From positions 80,051 through 144,050 of the forward strand of contig CASWVG010000002.1 in assembly GCA_949472775.1 (NCBI GenBank): a DNA stretch of 64,000 nt, given 5' to 3'. Both the position numbers and the translations under genes were made by a program. Positions 17,525-26,248 of this stretch are shown one piece after another (position 1 is the stretch's first letter; every line of letters starts with the position of its first letter). Source of the stretch: an uncultured Lachnospiraceae bacterium (lineage in GTDB: Bacteria > Bacillota > Clostridia > Lachnospirales > Lachnospiraceae). The notes under the pieces were generated by a model. The model saw only the letters and a program-made list of their open reading frames with translations. It was not told the origin of the DNA and searched no databases.

Positions 17525-19636
17525 ATGGCAGAAACACAGCAGGATATCAATCAGCTTTTGAAGGTGAGAAGGGAGAAACTTGCCGCTTTGCAGGAGGCTG
17601 GCAGAGATCCCTTTCAAATCACGAAATACGATATAACCCATCACAGCCAGGAGATTCTCGACAACTTTGACGCGCTGGAAGGCAAAAGCGTGTCCATTGC
17701 GGGCCGTGTGATGAGCAAGCGCGTTATGGGCAAGGCGTCCTTTTGCAACGTGCAGGATCTGCAGGGCGATATTCAGGTCTATGTGGCAAGGGACAGCATT
17801 GGGGAAGAGCCTTACGCCGATTTCAAAAAATATGACGTGGGTGACATTGCAGGTATCGAAGGGGAGGTTTTTAAGACCAAAACCGGCGAAATATCCGTCC
17901 ATGCGGCGAAAGTGACACTGCTGTCAAAAAGTCTGCAGATTCTTCCGGAGAAGTATCACGGTCTGGTGAATACGGATATCCGTTACCGGCAGAGATACAC
18001 GGATCTGATTATGAACGCGGATGTGAAAAAGACTTTCGTCATGCGTTCCAAAATCATCAGTTCCATCAGACGCTATCTGGACGGACAGGGATTTCTGGAG
18101 GTGGAGACGCCCATGCTCGTATCCAACGCGGGCGGCGCGGCGGCAAGACCGTTTGAGACCCACTACAATGCACTGGATGAGGATGTGAAGCTTCGCATTT
18201 CCCTGGAATTATATCTGAAGAGGCTGATCGTGGGCGGTATGGAGAGAGTCTATGAGATCGGGCGGGTATTCCGCAACGAAGGACTGGACGCCAGACACAA
18301 TCCAGAGTTTACGCTGATGGAGCTGTATCAGGCTTACACCGACTACAACGGGATGATGGATCTGACCGAGAACATGTTCCGCCATGTGGCAAAAGAAGTC
18401 TGCGGCACCACCACCGTGCCCTACGGAGATGTGGAGATCGATCTGGGCAAACCCTTTGAGCGGATTACCATGGTGGGAGCTGTGAAGAAATATACGGGTG
18501 TTGACTTTGACGAGGTAGCGGACACCGCGGCGGCAAAGAAGCTGGCGGACGAAAAGGGCGTACACTACGAGGAGCGCCATACGAAGGGTGATATCATCAA
18601 CCTCTTCTTTGAGGAGTTTGTGGAGGAGCATCTGGTGCAGCCCACTTTTGTGATGGATCATCCTGTGGAGATTTCGCCCCTCACCAAGAGAAAGCCGGAC
18701 AAGCCGGACTATGTGGAGCGTTTTGAGCTGTTTATCACAGCGCGGGAGATGTGTAACGCCTACTCCGAGTTAAATGACCCGATTGACCAGAGGGAACGTT
18801 TCCGTGCGCAGGAGGCTGCGCTTGCGGCGGGCGACGAGGAAGCCAACACAACGGACGAAGACTTTATGAACGCGCTGGAGATCGGCATGCCCCCTACAGG
18901 CGGCATCGGGTACGGCATTGACAGGCTGGTGATGCTTTTGACCAACTCCCCGGCGATCCGTGACGTTCTGCTTTTCCCGACCATGAAAAGTCTGGATAAA
19001 AAGCCTTCTGACACGGCCAGGTCCGCGAAGAAACCGGCGGGCGGTGAGGCGAAGAAGAGCAGCGTGACCCGGGAACAGGCGCTTGCGCTTTTGAAGAAAT
19101 ACAACAAGGAGCCGTTCCATATCCAGCACGCCCTGACCGTGGAAGGTGTGATGCGCTGGTACGCCAAGGAACTGGGCTATGGGGCGGAAGAGGAGTTCTG
19201 GGGGATTACCGGGCTCCTGCACGATATCGACTTTGAGCTTTATCCAGAGGAGCACTGCAAGAAAGCGCCGGAGCTTTTGCGCGAAGGTGGTGTGAGTGAG
19301 GATATGATCTACGCGGTCTGCTCCCACGGCTTTGGACTGTGCAGTGAGGACGAGCCGAAACTGGAGATGGAGAAAGTGCTCTTCGCGGCGGACGAGCTGA
19401 CGGGGCTGATCTGGTCCTGTGCCCTGATGCGTCCCTCCAAGAGTACGATGGATATGGAAGTCAAGAGCTTGAAAAAGAAGTTTAAGGACAAGAAGTTCGC
19501 GGCGGGCTGTTCCAGAGAAGTCATTGCCCAGGGCGCGGAGATGCTCGGCTGGGAGCTGGATGACCTGTTCGATAAGACCATTCAGGCCATGAGAAGCTGT
19601 GAGGCTGACGTGGCTGCAGCGATGGAGAATATGTAA
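17525..19636 (+). CDS. lysS: Lysyl-tRNA synthetase (class II) with C-terminal HD domain
   Basis: 703 residues in one frame, against about 500 for a usual class II LysRS. Residues 1-490 are the complete synthetase: OB anticodon-binding domain (VSIAGRVMSKRVMGKASF), motif 2 (RVFRNEGLDARHNPEFT) near 245, and motif 3 (GGIGYGIDRLVML) near 459-471. A K/P/A-rich linker at about 490-515 leads to a roughly 190-residue helical domain. It has the HD phosphohydrolase ligand pattern H535, H566-D567 (LLHDID), H601 (SHGFG) and D623 (AADELTG). The HD domain may hydrolyse a phosphorylated nucleotide or act as a regulator. Its substrate is unknown. AGAAAGGA precedes the ATG. No T-box leader fits the 63-bp gap after greA. 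Confidence 0.95.
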   Translation: MAETQQDINQLLKVRREKLAALQEAGRDPFQITKYDITHHSQEILDNFDALEGKSVSIAGRVMSKRVMGKASFCNVQDLQGDIQVYVARDSIGEEPYADFKKYDVGDIAGIEGEVFKTKTGEISVHAAKVTLLSKSLQILPEKYHGLVNTDIRYRQRYTDLIMNADVKKTFVMRSKIISSIRRYLDGQGFLEVETPMLVSNAGGAAARPFETHYNALDEDVKLRISLELYLKRLIVGGMERVYEIGRVFRNEGLDARHNPEFTLMELYQAYTDYNGMMDLTENMFRHVAKEVCGTTTVPYGDVEIDLGKPFERITMVGAVKKYTGVDFDEVADTAAAKKLADEKGVHYEERHTKGDIINLFFEEFVEEHLVQPTFVMDHPVEISPLTKRKPDKPDYVERFELFITAREMCNAYSELNDPIDQRERFRAQEAALAAGDEEANTTDEDFMNALEIGMPPTGGIGYGIDRLVMLLTNSPAIRDVLLFPTMKSLDKKPSDTARSAKKPAGGEAKKSSVTREQALALLKKYNKEPFHIQHALTVEGVMRWYAKELGYGAEEEFWGITGLLHDIDFELYPEEHCKKAPELLREGGVSEDMIYAVCSHGFGLCSEDEPKLEMEKVLFAADELTGLIWSCALMRPSKSTMDMEVKSLKKKFKDKKFAAGCSREVIAQGAEMLGWELDDLFDKTIQAMRSCEADVAAAMENM

Positions 19637-19652
19637 TCATTTACTGATGGCA

Positions 19653-19680
19653 AAGGCTGTCGCCCCCGGGCGGCAGCCTT
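19653..19680. terminator. Hairpin between convergent lysS and the GGDEF gene
   Basis: AAGGCTG (19653-19659) pairs with CAGCCTT (19674-19680), extended inward by CGCCC/GGGCG. It sits between the two convergent stop codons and probably terminates both, although neither side has a strong T-run. Confidence 0.6.
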
Positions 19681-19688
19681 CGTTGTAT

Positions 19689-21587
19689 CTACTGGTTTTT
19701 CCGTTCTCTTTTGTTTTCATACATCTTTTCATCCGCTTCTTTCATCAGCTTTTCGTAGTCCGATGACTGTCTTGTCAGGCTGCAACCGAAGGAAAAACGG
19801 AGAGGAACGCGCACTTGATCGTTCAGAGTGGCGAAATGGCTGTTCTGCAGGTCCGTCAGAAGCGCGATGGTATCGGTTAATTCCTGTTCGCTGTCGTAGT
19901 GGTACAGGAACAATATGAATTCGTCGCCGCCGAGTCTTGCGGACAAAGAGTCTTTGGAACCGAAGTCCCGGAACAGATCGGCGATTTCCTTTAAATAGTT
20001 GTCGCCTGCGTCGTGGCCGTAGGTATCGTTGATCGTTTTCAGATTATCGGCATCGATCATAATAATCGCGCTGTGGCAGAGCGATTCCGGCTCAGCGAAC
20101 AGGGTGGAAAGCCGGATTTCCAGACCGCGGCGGTTATAAAGCCCGGTCAGCGGATCGAAATCGCGTTCGGCTTCAATCTGGCGGCGCTTTCTGATTCCTT
20201 CTGTCACATCAATGAGTACGCCGAAAATCTCGTCGTCCCGCCCCATTTCCTCCAGTTTGACATAGTGATCTTTCAACGAGAACACATTGCTTTCGCCTTC
20301 GACGGGATCTTTGCACAGCTCTGAGATAAAAGTCTGAAACTGCCTGTAATCCGAGGACAGCTTTTCGGCTTCCTCCGGTTCCAGACAGAGGATGCGTGGC
20401 ACATGCTGGGTAAAACGCACTCTCTTCATATGGCGGTTGTATTCGTACACGCCGATATACATATTTGTTTTGCTCAGAACGTAAGACATCTTCTCGTTGT
20501 TGTCCAGAAGGCTCTGCTTCATTCTGTTGATGTAGCTGCTCAGTTCTGAAAATTCCATACTTGTCTGGATGTCGATCATTTCATCCAGATTGCCCTGGGC
20601 GATGCTGTGCAGCTTTTCGTTGACGCGGTGGATGCCGTCAACCACATATTGATTCATGGCTCGGGTGACTACATGAAAGAGAATGATTGCAATGGTAATC
20701 AGACAGAATGCAAGCCCGGCGGTTGTGGCAGGGATACGCTGGTACATTTCCCGTCTTGAAAGAACGCGGCCGATATAGGTATCGCCATGTTCTGCAAACA
20801 CGCAGTAGGATTCTTCGCCGTTCACATTGGCATGGAACCCGTTTCTGTCCGCGGTGACGGCGCTGAGGCTGAGTCCGATCTCAGAAAGGCTTTTGCCGAC
20901 GCATGACAGGTCGGTGGAGCCGATGATTTCGCCGGTTTTCCCGTTCACGGCGTAATAGTTGGCGTCGGGACTGACACGGAACAGGGAAAAAAGATAGGAA
21001 AGCTCGTTTTTCTCGGTCGCCTTCATCACATTGACCGGCTCCATGCCTACCTGCACGATAAACGCTTCGTTTTTACTCCAGAGCGCGGAGTACTGCATCA
21101 TCTTTGCCTCCGCTGTGTTGGGCGTGATATCCTGAACGAGGCGCAGCGATTTGTCCGTGAGCATGGGCTTGAAAAACTGCATCTGCTCTCCCGAATCAAA
21201 TGTAAAGTCATAATACTCCGGGTGGGTTCCCGCGTAAATACGACCTGTGGTATCAAAAATATGGATTTCATCCACTTCCATCATCCCGGCAATTTTTTTC
21301 AGTTCCTCCACACTGTCTAAGACGGAAGGATTGTCTTCTATGATATAGGCGATTGCCTCCGCGTTGTGCAGACATGTCTGCCGGTAGGCGTCTTTGGTTT
21401 CGGCAAGTTCTGCCAGATTCTTTTCCAGAAGCTGTTCGATCTGGTGGAAAGTTTGTGTAGCGGTCTGATGTGCCTGTTTGTGCTCGCTCATGATCTGAAG
21501 GCACAGGATCAACGCCAGAAGAACGACCACGAGAACAAATGTAACAGAGCGTAAATAGCGGCTGATTATTTTTCTAAGAGTCTGCAT
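19689..21587 (-). CDS. Membrane-bound diguanylate cyclase (GGDEF)
   Basis: About 632 residues. TM1 (SVTFVLVVVLLALILCLQ), an extracytoplasmic sensor region of about 250 residues of Cache-like character (IHIFDTTGRIYAG, YAVNGKTGEIIGS), TM2 (GLAFCLITIAIILFHVV), a HAMP-like helix, a PAS-like region, then a GGDEF domain with intact GGDEF at about 553-557. DADNLKTINDTYGHDAGDNYL is the conserved nucleotide/metal segment. It should make cyclic di-GMP from GTP. The RxxD inhibitory site usual five residues before GGDEF is absent, so product inhibition at that site is not expected. AAAGGAGAA before the ATG at 21587 decides the start. No EAL domain is attached. Confidence 0.92.
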   Translation of the reverse strand: MQTLRKIISRYLRSVTFVLVVVLLALILCLQIMSEHKQAHQTATQTFHQIEQLLEKNLAELAETKDAYRQTCLHNAEAIAYIIEDNPSVLDSVEELKKIAGMMEVDEIHIFDTTGRIYAGTHPEYYDFTFDSGEQMQFFKPMLTDKSLRLVQDITPNTAEAKMMQYSALWSKNEAFIVQVGMEPVNVMKATEKNELSYLFSLFRVSPDANYYAVNGKTGEIIGSTDLSCVGKSLSEIGLSLSAVTADRNGFHANVNGEESYCVFAEHGDTYIGRVLSRREMYQRIPATTAGLAFCLITIAIILFHVVTRAMNQYVVDGIHRVNEKLHSIAQGNLDEMIDIQTSMEFSELSSYINRMKQSLLDNNEKMSYVLSKTNMYIGVYEYNRHMKRVRFTQHVPRILCLEPEEAEKLSSDYRQFQTFISELCKDPVEGESNVFSLKDHYVKLEEMGRDDEIFGVLIDVTEGIRKRRQIEAERDFDPLTGLYNRRGLEIRLSTLFAEPESLCHSAIIMIDADNLKTINDTYGHDAGDNYLKEIADLFRDFGSKDSLSARLGGDEFILFLYHYDSEQELTDTIALLTDLQNSHFATLNDQVRVPLRFSFGCSLTRQSSDYEKLMKEADEKMYENKRERKNQ

Positions 21588-21667
21588 GGACTTCTCCTTT
21601 ATGAAAAGTGTCAAAACATTACGAATGATTTACATAACATACGGTGATGCGTGTTGAAATCCTTCAT

Positions 21668-21697
21668 AAGATACTATATATTGTAAAGAAGTGTCAA
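21668..21697 (-). promoter_or_regulatory. Candidate promoter of the GGDEF gene
   Basis: On the minus strand TTGACA (21692-21697) is followed by an 18-bp spacer and TATCTT (21668-21673), about 80 bp before the start codon. Confidence 0.45.
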
Positions 21698-21894
21698 GGC
21701 TAAAGAACAGATTGTAGAAAATACGGTATAAATTGCGAAGATTTGGTCTTTGATACGGGAGTGTGGTCGATTGCAATCCGACTTTCCCGTTTTGTAAACG
21801 AGATTCACATTTTGAAAGTGAGGCTTGTCATTGTAAGAGGGTCGGTGATAGACTGGTAAGTGAGATTTGGGAAATCATGGCAGGAGTAAGAGGT

Positions 21895-22881
21895 ATGGCA
21901 AGTATCAGGGATGTGGCGAAGGAAGCCGGGGTTGGTGTGGGGACGGTGTCCCGGGCAATAAACAATACTGGCTACGTTTCGCCGGAGACAAAAAAGAAAA
22001 TAGATAAGGCAGTGCAGAAACTGAATTACACCCCCAATGAGCTGGCGCGGAATCTGTTCCGCAACAAAAGCGGGATTGTGGGCGTGATTGTGCCGGATCT
22101 GGATCATCCTTTCTTTTCCTGTCTGGTCAAAAACATAGAGATGGAGCTGTACAGACAGGGATATAAAACGATGGTCTGTAATGCGGTAGGGGTCAGCGAC
22201 AGGGAGAGAGAATATTTGGATATGCTGGAGCGCAATATCGTGGACGGCATTATTACGGGTTCCCACTGTCTTGACGGAGAGGAATATCTGAGACATGAGA
22301 AACCGATTGTCTCCATTGACCGTGACTTTGGGCCTAAAATTCCTATCGTGGGAAGTGACCATGCCGCGGGCGGAAAAATGGCTGCGGAACTGATGATCCG
22401 CGATGGACGAAAGAATGTGATACAGATTGCCGGGGTGTCTCCTCATATTCTGGCAAACGAAAGACACACGGCATTTCAGAGAACCCTTGAGGAGCACGGG
22501 GTGAACGTGGAGACAGTATCTATGGACTGGAATGTGTTCGGCTGGGAAGCTTTCTGCGAAGCGGCCGGCAGACTGTTAGACGAGTTTCCCGATGCGGACG
22601 GGATTTTCTCAGGGGATCTGGGTGTAGTGGCATGCATGAACACGGCCGGAAAAAGAGGGATGCGGATTCCCGAGGACATCAGCCTGGTCGGGTTTGACGC
22701 CACCAGCGTCACGCAGATGGTTTACCCCCATGTCACCGCGGTGAGACAGAACACGCCGCTGCTGGCGGAAGTTTCTGTGAGTACGTTGCTCGACCAGATT
22801 GAACAGAGAAGGGACATTCTCCACAGGCAGATTTTGAATGTGGAGATCTGCTACGGGGGGACGACCAGGTGCGCGGGATGA
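21895..22881 (+). CDS. LacI-family transcription regulator of the fructoside locus
   Basis: About 328 residues. The N-terminal helix-turn-helix (SIRDVAKEAGVGVGTVSRAIN) and hinge (LNYTPNELARNL) precede a periplasmic-binding-like effector domain starting IVGVIVPDLDHPFFS. Typical elements are IVSIDRDFG, ADGIFSGDLGVVACM and PEDISLVGFDATSVTQMVYPHVTAVRQ. The frame is open upstream to 21763, but AGGAG lies eight bases before the ATG at 21895 and the HTH begins there. It is followed by a strong terminator and then a GH32 gene whose promoter carries two LacI-type operators. It is therefore probably the local repressor responding to a fructoside. Confidence 0.9.
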   Translation: MASIRDVAKEAGVGVGTVSRAINNTGYVSPETKKKIDKAVQKLNYTPNELARNLFRNKSGIVGVIVPDLDHPFFSCLVKNIEMELYRQGYKTMVCNAVGVSDREREYLDMLERNIVDGIITGSHCLDGEEYLRHEKPIVSIDRDFGPKIPIVGSDHAAGGKMAAELMIRDGRKNVIQIAGVSPHILANERHTAFQRTLEEHGVNVETVSMDWNVFGWEAFCEAAGRLLDEFPDADGIFSGDLGVVACMNTAGKRGMRIPEDISLVGFDATSVTQMVYPHVTAVRQNTPLLAEVSVSTLLDQIEQRRDILHRQILNVEICYGGTTRCAG

Positions 22882-22942
22882 CGGCGCGGCGCTGTGGTAA
22901 GGCCGTATGGATGGAGTCCGTTTCAGAGATAAATGAAAAAGG

Positions 22943-22988
22943 AAAGCAGGGGTTGTGCAATCTATACAAAAACATCCCCTGCTTTTTT
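22943..22988 (+). terminator. Rho-independent terminator after the LacI gene
   Basis: AAAGCAGGGG (22943-22952) pairs perfectly with CCCCTGCTTT (22976-22985), followed by further Ts to 22988. It separates the regulator from the GH32 promoter. Confidence 0.85.
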
Positions 22989-23018
22989 GTGTATAGGGTA
23001 AAAAATGCGGCAGGGTAA

Positions 23019-23047
23019 TTGACAAACGGTTGGAAGGGAAATATAAT
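23019..23047 (+). promoter_or_regulatory. Strong promoter of the GH32/ABC transporter operon
   Basis: TTGACA (23019-23024), a 17-bp spacer and TATAAT (23042-23047): both hexamers match consensus. The predicted start point near 23054 abuts operator 1. Confidence 0.85.
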
Positions 23048-23055
23048 CATAAACA

Positions 23056-23069
23056 TGGAACGGGTTCCA
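23056..23069 (+). promoter_or_regulatory. LacI-type operator 1
   Basis: TGGAAC-GG-GTTCCA is a perfect two-arm palindrome at the predicted transcription start, the position expected for a repressor site. Confidence 0.65.
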
Positions 23070-23135
23070 CCAAAAACGGAGATATAAATGGTGGATAAAA
23101 AATGAAAAGAGACAATAAATAAAGAAAAACTGATG

Positions 23136-23149
23136 TGGAAACGGTTCTA
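23136..23149 (+). promoter_or_regulatory. LacI-type operator 2
   Basis: TGGAAACGGTTCTA, an imperfect version of operator 1, lies 80 bp downstream of it, centre to centre. The spacing would permit loop formation or cooperative binding. Confidence 0.5.
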
Positions 23150-23194
23150 CACACGGATCGAAAAATACAACAGGAAATCGGAGAGGAGGAAATT

Positions 23195-24874
23195 ATGACA
23201 AAGGTAAATACGGGGCATCATACCTGTCTGGAGATCTTTGCGAAACAGACAACTGACGGAGGTAAAATCAGTGTTCTGTCCAGAAATGCGGACGGCTCCC
23301 TGCAGAGTGTGGAGAAGCTGGCGGGCAGAACCTATTTTTCGTGGATCAAAATCCCGCTGGAAAAGAATACAGACTATGAAATCTGCAGCGAGGAATGCGA
23401 GGTGTCGCTCTGCTATCTGAGCGACAGCGAAGATATGCTGGAGGAAGGCGTGTGTTATCTGGAGAAAATCCCGACGGATAACAGGTTCTATATGCCGGAT
23501 CAGGCGGCATGGTACGACAGGCCGTCGCGTGAAACCTACCATTTCTCTCCGTGGAAAAACTGGATGAATGATCCAAACGGCCTGTGCTGGTTCCAGGGAT
23601 ATTACCATATGTTCTATCAGTTTAACCCGCACGGGCAGCAGTGGTCCAACATGTACTGGGGCCATGCGGCCAGCCGGGATCTGGTGCACTGGGTTCATCT
23701 CCCCGTTGTGCTCGCCCCCCAGGAGGAGATTCTGGAAAGGCCGGAGGAATGGAAAGGCGGCGCATTTTCAGGTTGTGCCGTGGCTTCTGAGGAGGAGGTT
23801 GTATTTTATCTGACCAGACATAAGGGGCCGCTGCAGGACGGTGAGGACACGGTGGAACAGCAGTGGATGATGAAAAGCCGCGACATGATCCATTTTTCAG
23901 AGGAAACGTGTGTGATCGGCCAGCGGCCGGAAGGCGCGTCCTTTGATTTCAGAGATCCCAAAGTGCTGCGCGCAAATGACCGCTGGTACATGGCGCTTGG
24001 CAGCGCCGTAGCGGGAAAGGGCGCAATTCTCCTCTATGAATCTAAAGACGGGGTACAGTGGGAGTATGTACATCCGCTGCTTGTGGAGGAGCGGGAGAAA
24101 GTCCGTTGTTTTGAATGTCCTGACTTTATGGAGCTGGACGGGAAATATGTGGCAATAGGCGCGTGGATGGAACACCGCGACGAATGCGGAAGATACCAGA
24201 TGAGCAGATATTATACGGGAACCTGGCATGACCGCGAATTTGAGATAGAGTGCGATGGCTGGTTTGACTTCGGAAGCAACTGCTATGCAATGCAGAGCTT
24301 TGCGCATCAGGGCAGGCGGATCAGCATCGGCTGGATTTCTGATTTTTATGAGGAGCATGCGGCGGATGAGAATGGCGCGTACGGCAGCATGACGATACCG
24401 AGAGAGCTTCATGTGAAAAACGGAAAGCTGTACATGACGCCGGTGCGGGAAATCGATGCGCTGAAAGGCGAAGCGCTCGCCCAGGGCAGGGGAGAGAACC
24501 TGTCTCTTCCAAAGATAGAGGGAAACGCGTACCGCGCGGAAATCAAATTCGACAAAAACACCTGTTTCACCATTCTGCTCGGAAAGGACGAAGAGAGGGA
24601 GCTTTCCCTGGTCAATGACAAGGACGGGCTGCGCCTCGTGACAAAGGGCGTGAAGAGTGAAGGCATCCGTTTCAAGGCGGACGTGGAGGAAGTCAGGACT
24701 CTGGAAATCTATGTGGACGGACGCACGGCGGAAGTCTATGTCAACGAGGGAGAGGCGGCAGGAACAAAAGTGTTCTACAACAGTTCCGCAGACGGTTGTT
24801 TTGCGCTGGACGCTGAGGCGCCGGAACATGTCGCATGGGTGGAAGTGGCCTGTATGAAGTCCATCTGGCATTAG
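23195..24874 (+). CDS. Glycoside hydrolase family 32 beta-fructosidase (sucrose/fructan hydrolase)
   Basis: About 559 residues, intracellular (no signal peptide). A roughly 110-residue N-terminal beta domain precedes the five-bladed propeller. WMNDPNG at about 123-129 contains the nucleophile D126. FRDPK holds the transition-state aspartate D254, and FECPDF the acid/base E307. Other GH32 signatures: YHMFYQFNPHGQQWSNMYWGHA and SRDLVHW. A C-terminal beta-sandwich follows (FTILLGKDEERE to VFYNSSADGCFALDAE). It should release fructose from sucrose or fructo-oligosaccharides imported by the ABC system downstream. GAGAGGAGGA selects the ATG at 23195. Confidence 0.95.
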   Translation: MTKVNTGHHTCLEIFAKQTTDGGKISVLSRNADGSLQSVEKLAGRTYFSWIKIPLEKNTDYEICSEECEVSLCYLSDSEDMLEEGVCYLEKIPTDNRFYMPDQAAWYDRPSRETYHFSPWKNWMNDPNGLCWFQGYYHMFYQFNPHGQQWSNMYWGHAASRDLVHWVHLPVVLAPQEEILERPEEWKGGAFSGCAVASEEEVVFYLTRHKGPLQDGEDTVEQQWMMKSRDMIHFSEETCVIGQRPEGASFDFRDPKVLRANDRWYMALGSAVAGKGAILLYESKDGVQWEYVHPLLVEEREKVRCFECPDFMELDGKYVAIGAWMEHRDECGRYQMSRYYTGTWHDREFEIECDGWFDFGSNCYAMQSFAHQGRRISIGWISDFYEEHAADENGAYGSMTIPRELHVKNGKLYMTPVREIDALKGEALAQGRGENLSLPKIEGNAYRAEIKFDKNTCFTILLGKDEERELSLVNDKDGLRLVTKGVKSEGIRFKADVEEVRTLEIYVDGRTAEVYVNEGEAAGTKVFYNSSADGCFALDAEAPEHVAWVEVACMKSIWH

Positions 24875-24927
24875 AAAAGCAATGAATATAAAAGTGGTGT
24901 GAGGCAGAGAAGAAAGGAGCGGTCAAG

Positions 24928-26217
24928 ATGAAGAAAAGAGTGGTTGCGGCTGTACTTACAGCCATGCTGGCCGGCAGTCTGTGTGTGGGATGCGGACAGG
25001 TGAAGGAGCGGGTCAACGAGGACGGGGAGTCGGTCATCACGGTGTGGAGCCCGACGGATGAGCCTGCCATCGAGGAGTGGTGGGTGGAAAAAATAGATGC
25101 GTTCAATCAGGCGCATAAGGGCAGGATTCATCTGCAGAGAGAAGCCATCGTGCGCGCGGATTCCTACGCCTATGAGGATAAGATCAATGCGGCGATCACC
25201 TCCAACGACCTGCCGGACATTCTCTTCGTGGACGGTCCCACGGTATCTGTCTATGCGGCGAATGAAATCACCCTTCCTCTGGACGATCTTTTTACGGAGG
25301 CGGAATGGGAAGACTTTTTGGATTCCTCCAAACAGCAGAATACATATGACGGGAAGATTTATGCGGTGGGAGCGACGGAAAGTTCGGTAGCCCTGTTCTA
25401 CAATGCAGATATGCTGGAGGAAGCCGGCATACGCATACCGCAGTCGAAGGAGGAAGCCTGGACGTGGACAGAGTTCTATGAGGCGGCGAAAAAGCTGACG
25501 AAGGACGGTGTGGTCGGCACGAACATTATTATGGACAAGGGAGAAGGACTTCCCTATGTTCTGGAGCAGTTCTGGATATCCAACGGTACGGATCTGGTGA
25601 GCGCGGACGGCAGTCAGGCCGATGGCTATATCAACAGCCCGGAGGGAGTAGAGGCGGCGGAATTTTTGAACAGCTTGATCCAGGGCGGCTATGCCAACAT
25701 CGACCCGATCCAGAAGGAGTTTCACAACGAGCGGGCGGCCACAATGCTGGGCGGCTCCTGGGAGGTGGCGACCCTTGAGAACGATTATCCCGATCTGAAC
25801 TGGGGCATCACTTATTTCCCGGTGGCGGATAACGGGATCCTCTCCTCCCCCACCGGGGACTGGGCAGCCTCTGTGACAAAAAATACGCAGGATATGGAGG
25901 CGGCCAAAGAGGCGCTGCGGTTCCTGTTTTCCGAGGAGAATGTCGCCACTTACGCGAAGGCAATCTCGAAACCGCCCACGCGTAAATCCAGTTATGACGT
26001 GCTGACGGAGTACAATGCGTATCCGCGCTCCATGATTAAGGAACAGCTTATGGAGACCGGGCATCCGAGACCGAGAACGCCCTCCTACAGCGTGCTGTCG
26101 GCGGAATTTTCGGAGGCAATGCTAAACATCTTTACGGGTGTGGATGCGAAGGAAGCGCTGGATGCGGCGGCGGCAGCCACGGATAAGGATTACAACAAAT
26201 ATTATGCGCAGGAGTAA
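24928..26217 (+). CDS. ABC sugar transporter, solute-binding lipoprotein
   Basis: 429 residues, family 1 extracellular solute-binding protein. A lipoprotein signal (MKKRVVAAVLTAMLAGSLC) ends with a cysteine near residue 22 as the likely lipidation site. The mature part begins with the strand ITVWSPTDEPAIEEWW and includes LPDILFVDGPTVSVYA, YAVGATESSVALFYNADMLEEAGI and MLGGSWEVATLENDYPDL, all typical of oligosaccharide-binding proteins. AAAGGAG precedes the ATG. It lies between the GH32 and permease genes, so the ligand is probably sucrose or a short fructan. The exact substrate is an inference from context. Confidence 0.93.
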   Translation: MKKRVVAAVLTAMLAGSLCVGCGQVKERVNEDGESVITVWSPTDEPAIEEWWVEKIDAFNQAHKGRIHLQREAIVRADSYAYEDKINAAITSNDLPDILFVDGPTVSVYAANEITLPLDDLFTEAEWEDFLDSSKQQNTYDGKIYAVGATESSVALFYNADMLEEAGIRIPQSKEEAWTWTEFYEAAKKLTKDGVVGTNIIMDKGEGLPYVLEQFWISNGTDLVSADGSQADGYINSPEGVEAAEFLNSLIQGGYANIDPIQKEFHNERAATMLGGSWEVATLENDYPDLNWGITYFPVADNGILSSPTGDWAASVTKNTQDMEAAKEALRFLFSEENVATYAKAISKPPTRKSSYDVLTEYNAYPRSMIKEQLMETGHPRPRTPSYSVLSAEFSEAMLNIFTGVDAKEALDAAAAATDKDYNKYYAQE

Positions 26218-26248
26218 GGGCGCGGAAGGAAAACAAGGAGGGGCTATT

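Noticed and set aside
24871..26064. 397-codon minus-strand frame across the solute-binding protein gene
   Set aside because: Antisense shadow of a gene with clear family features.
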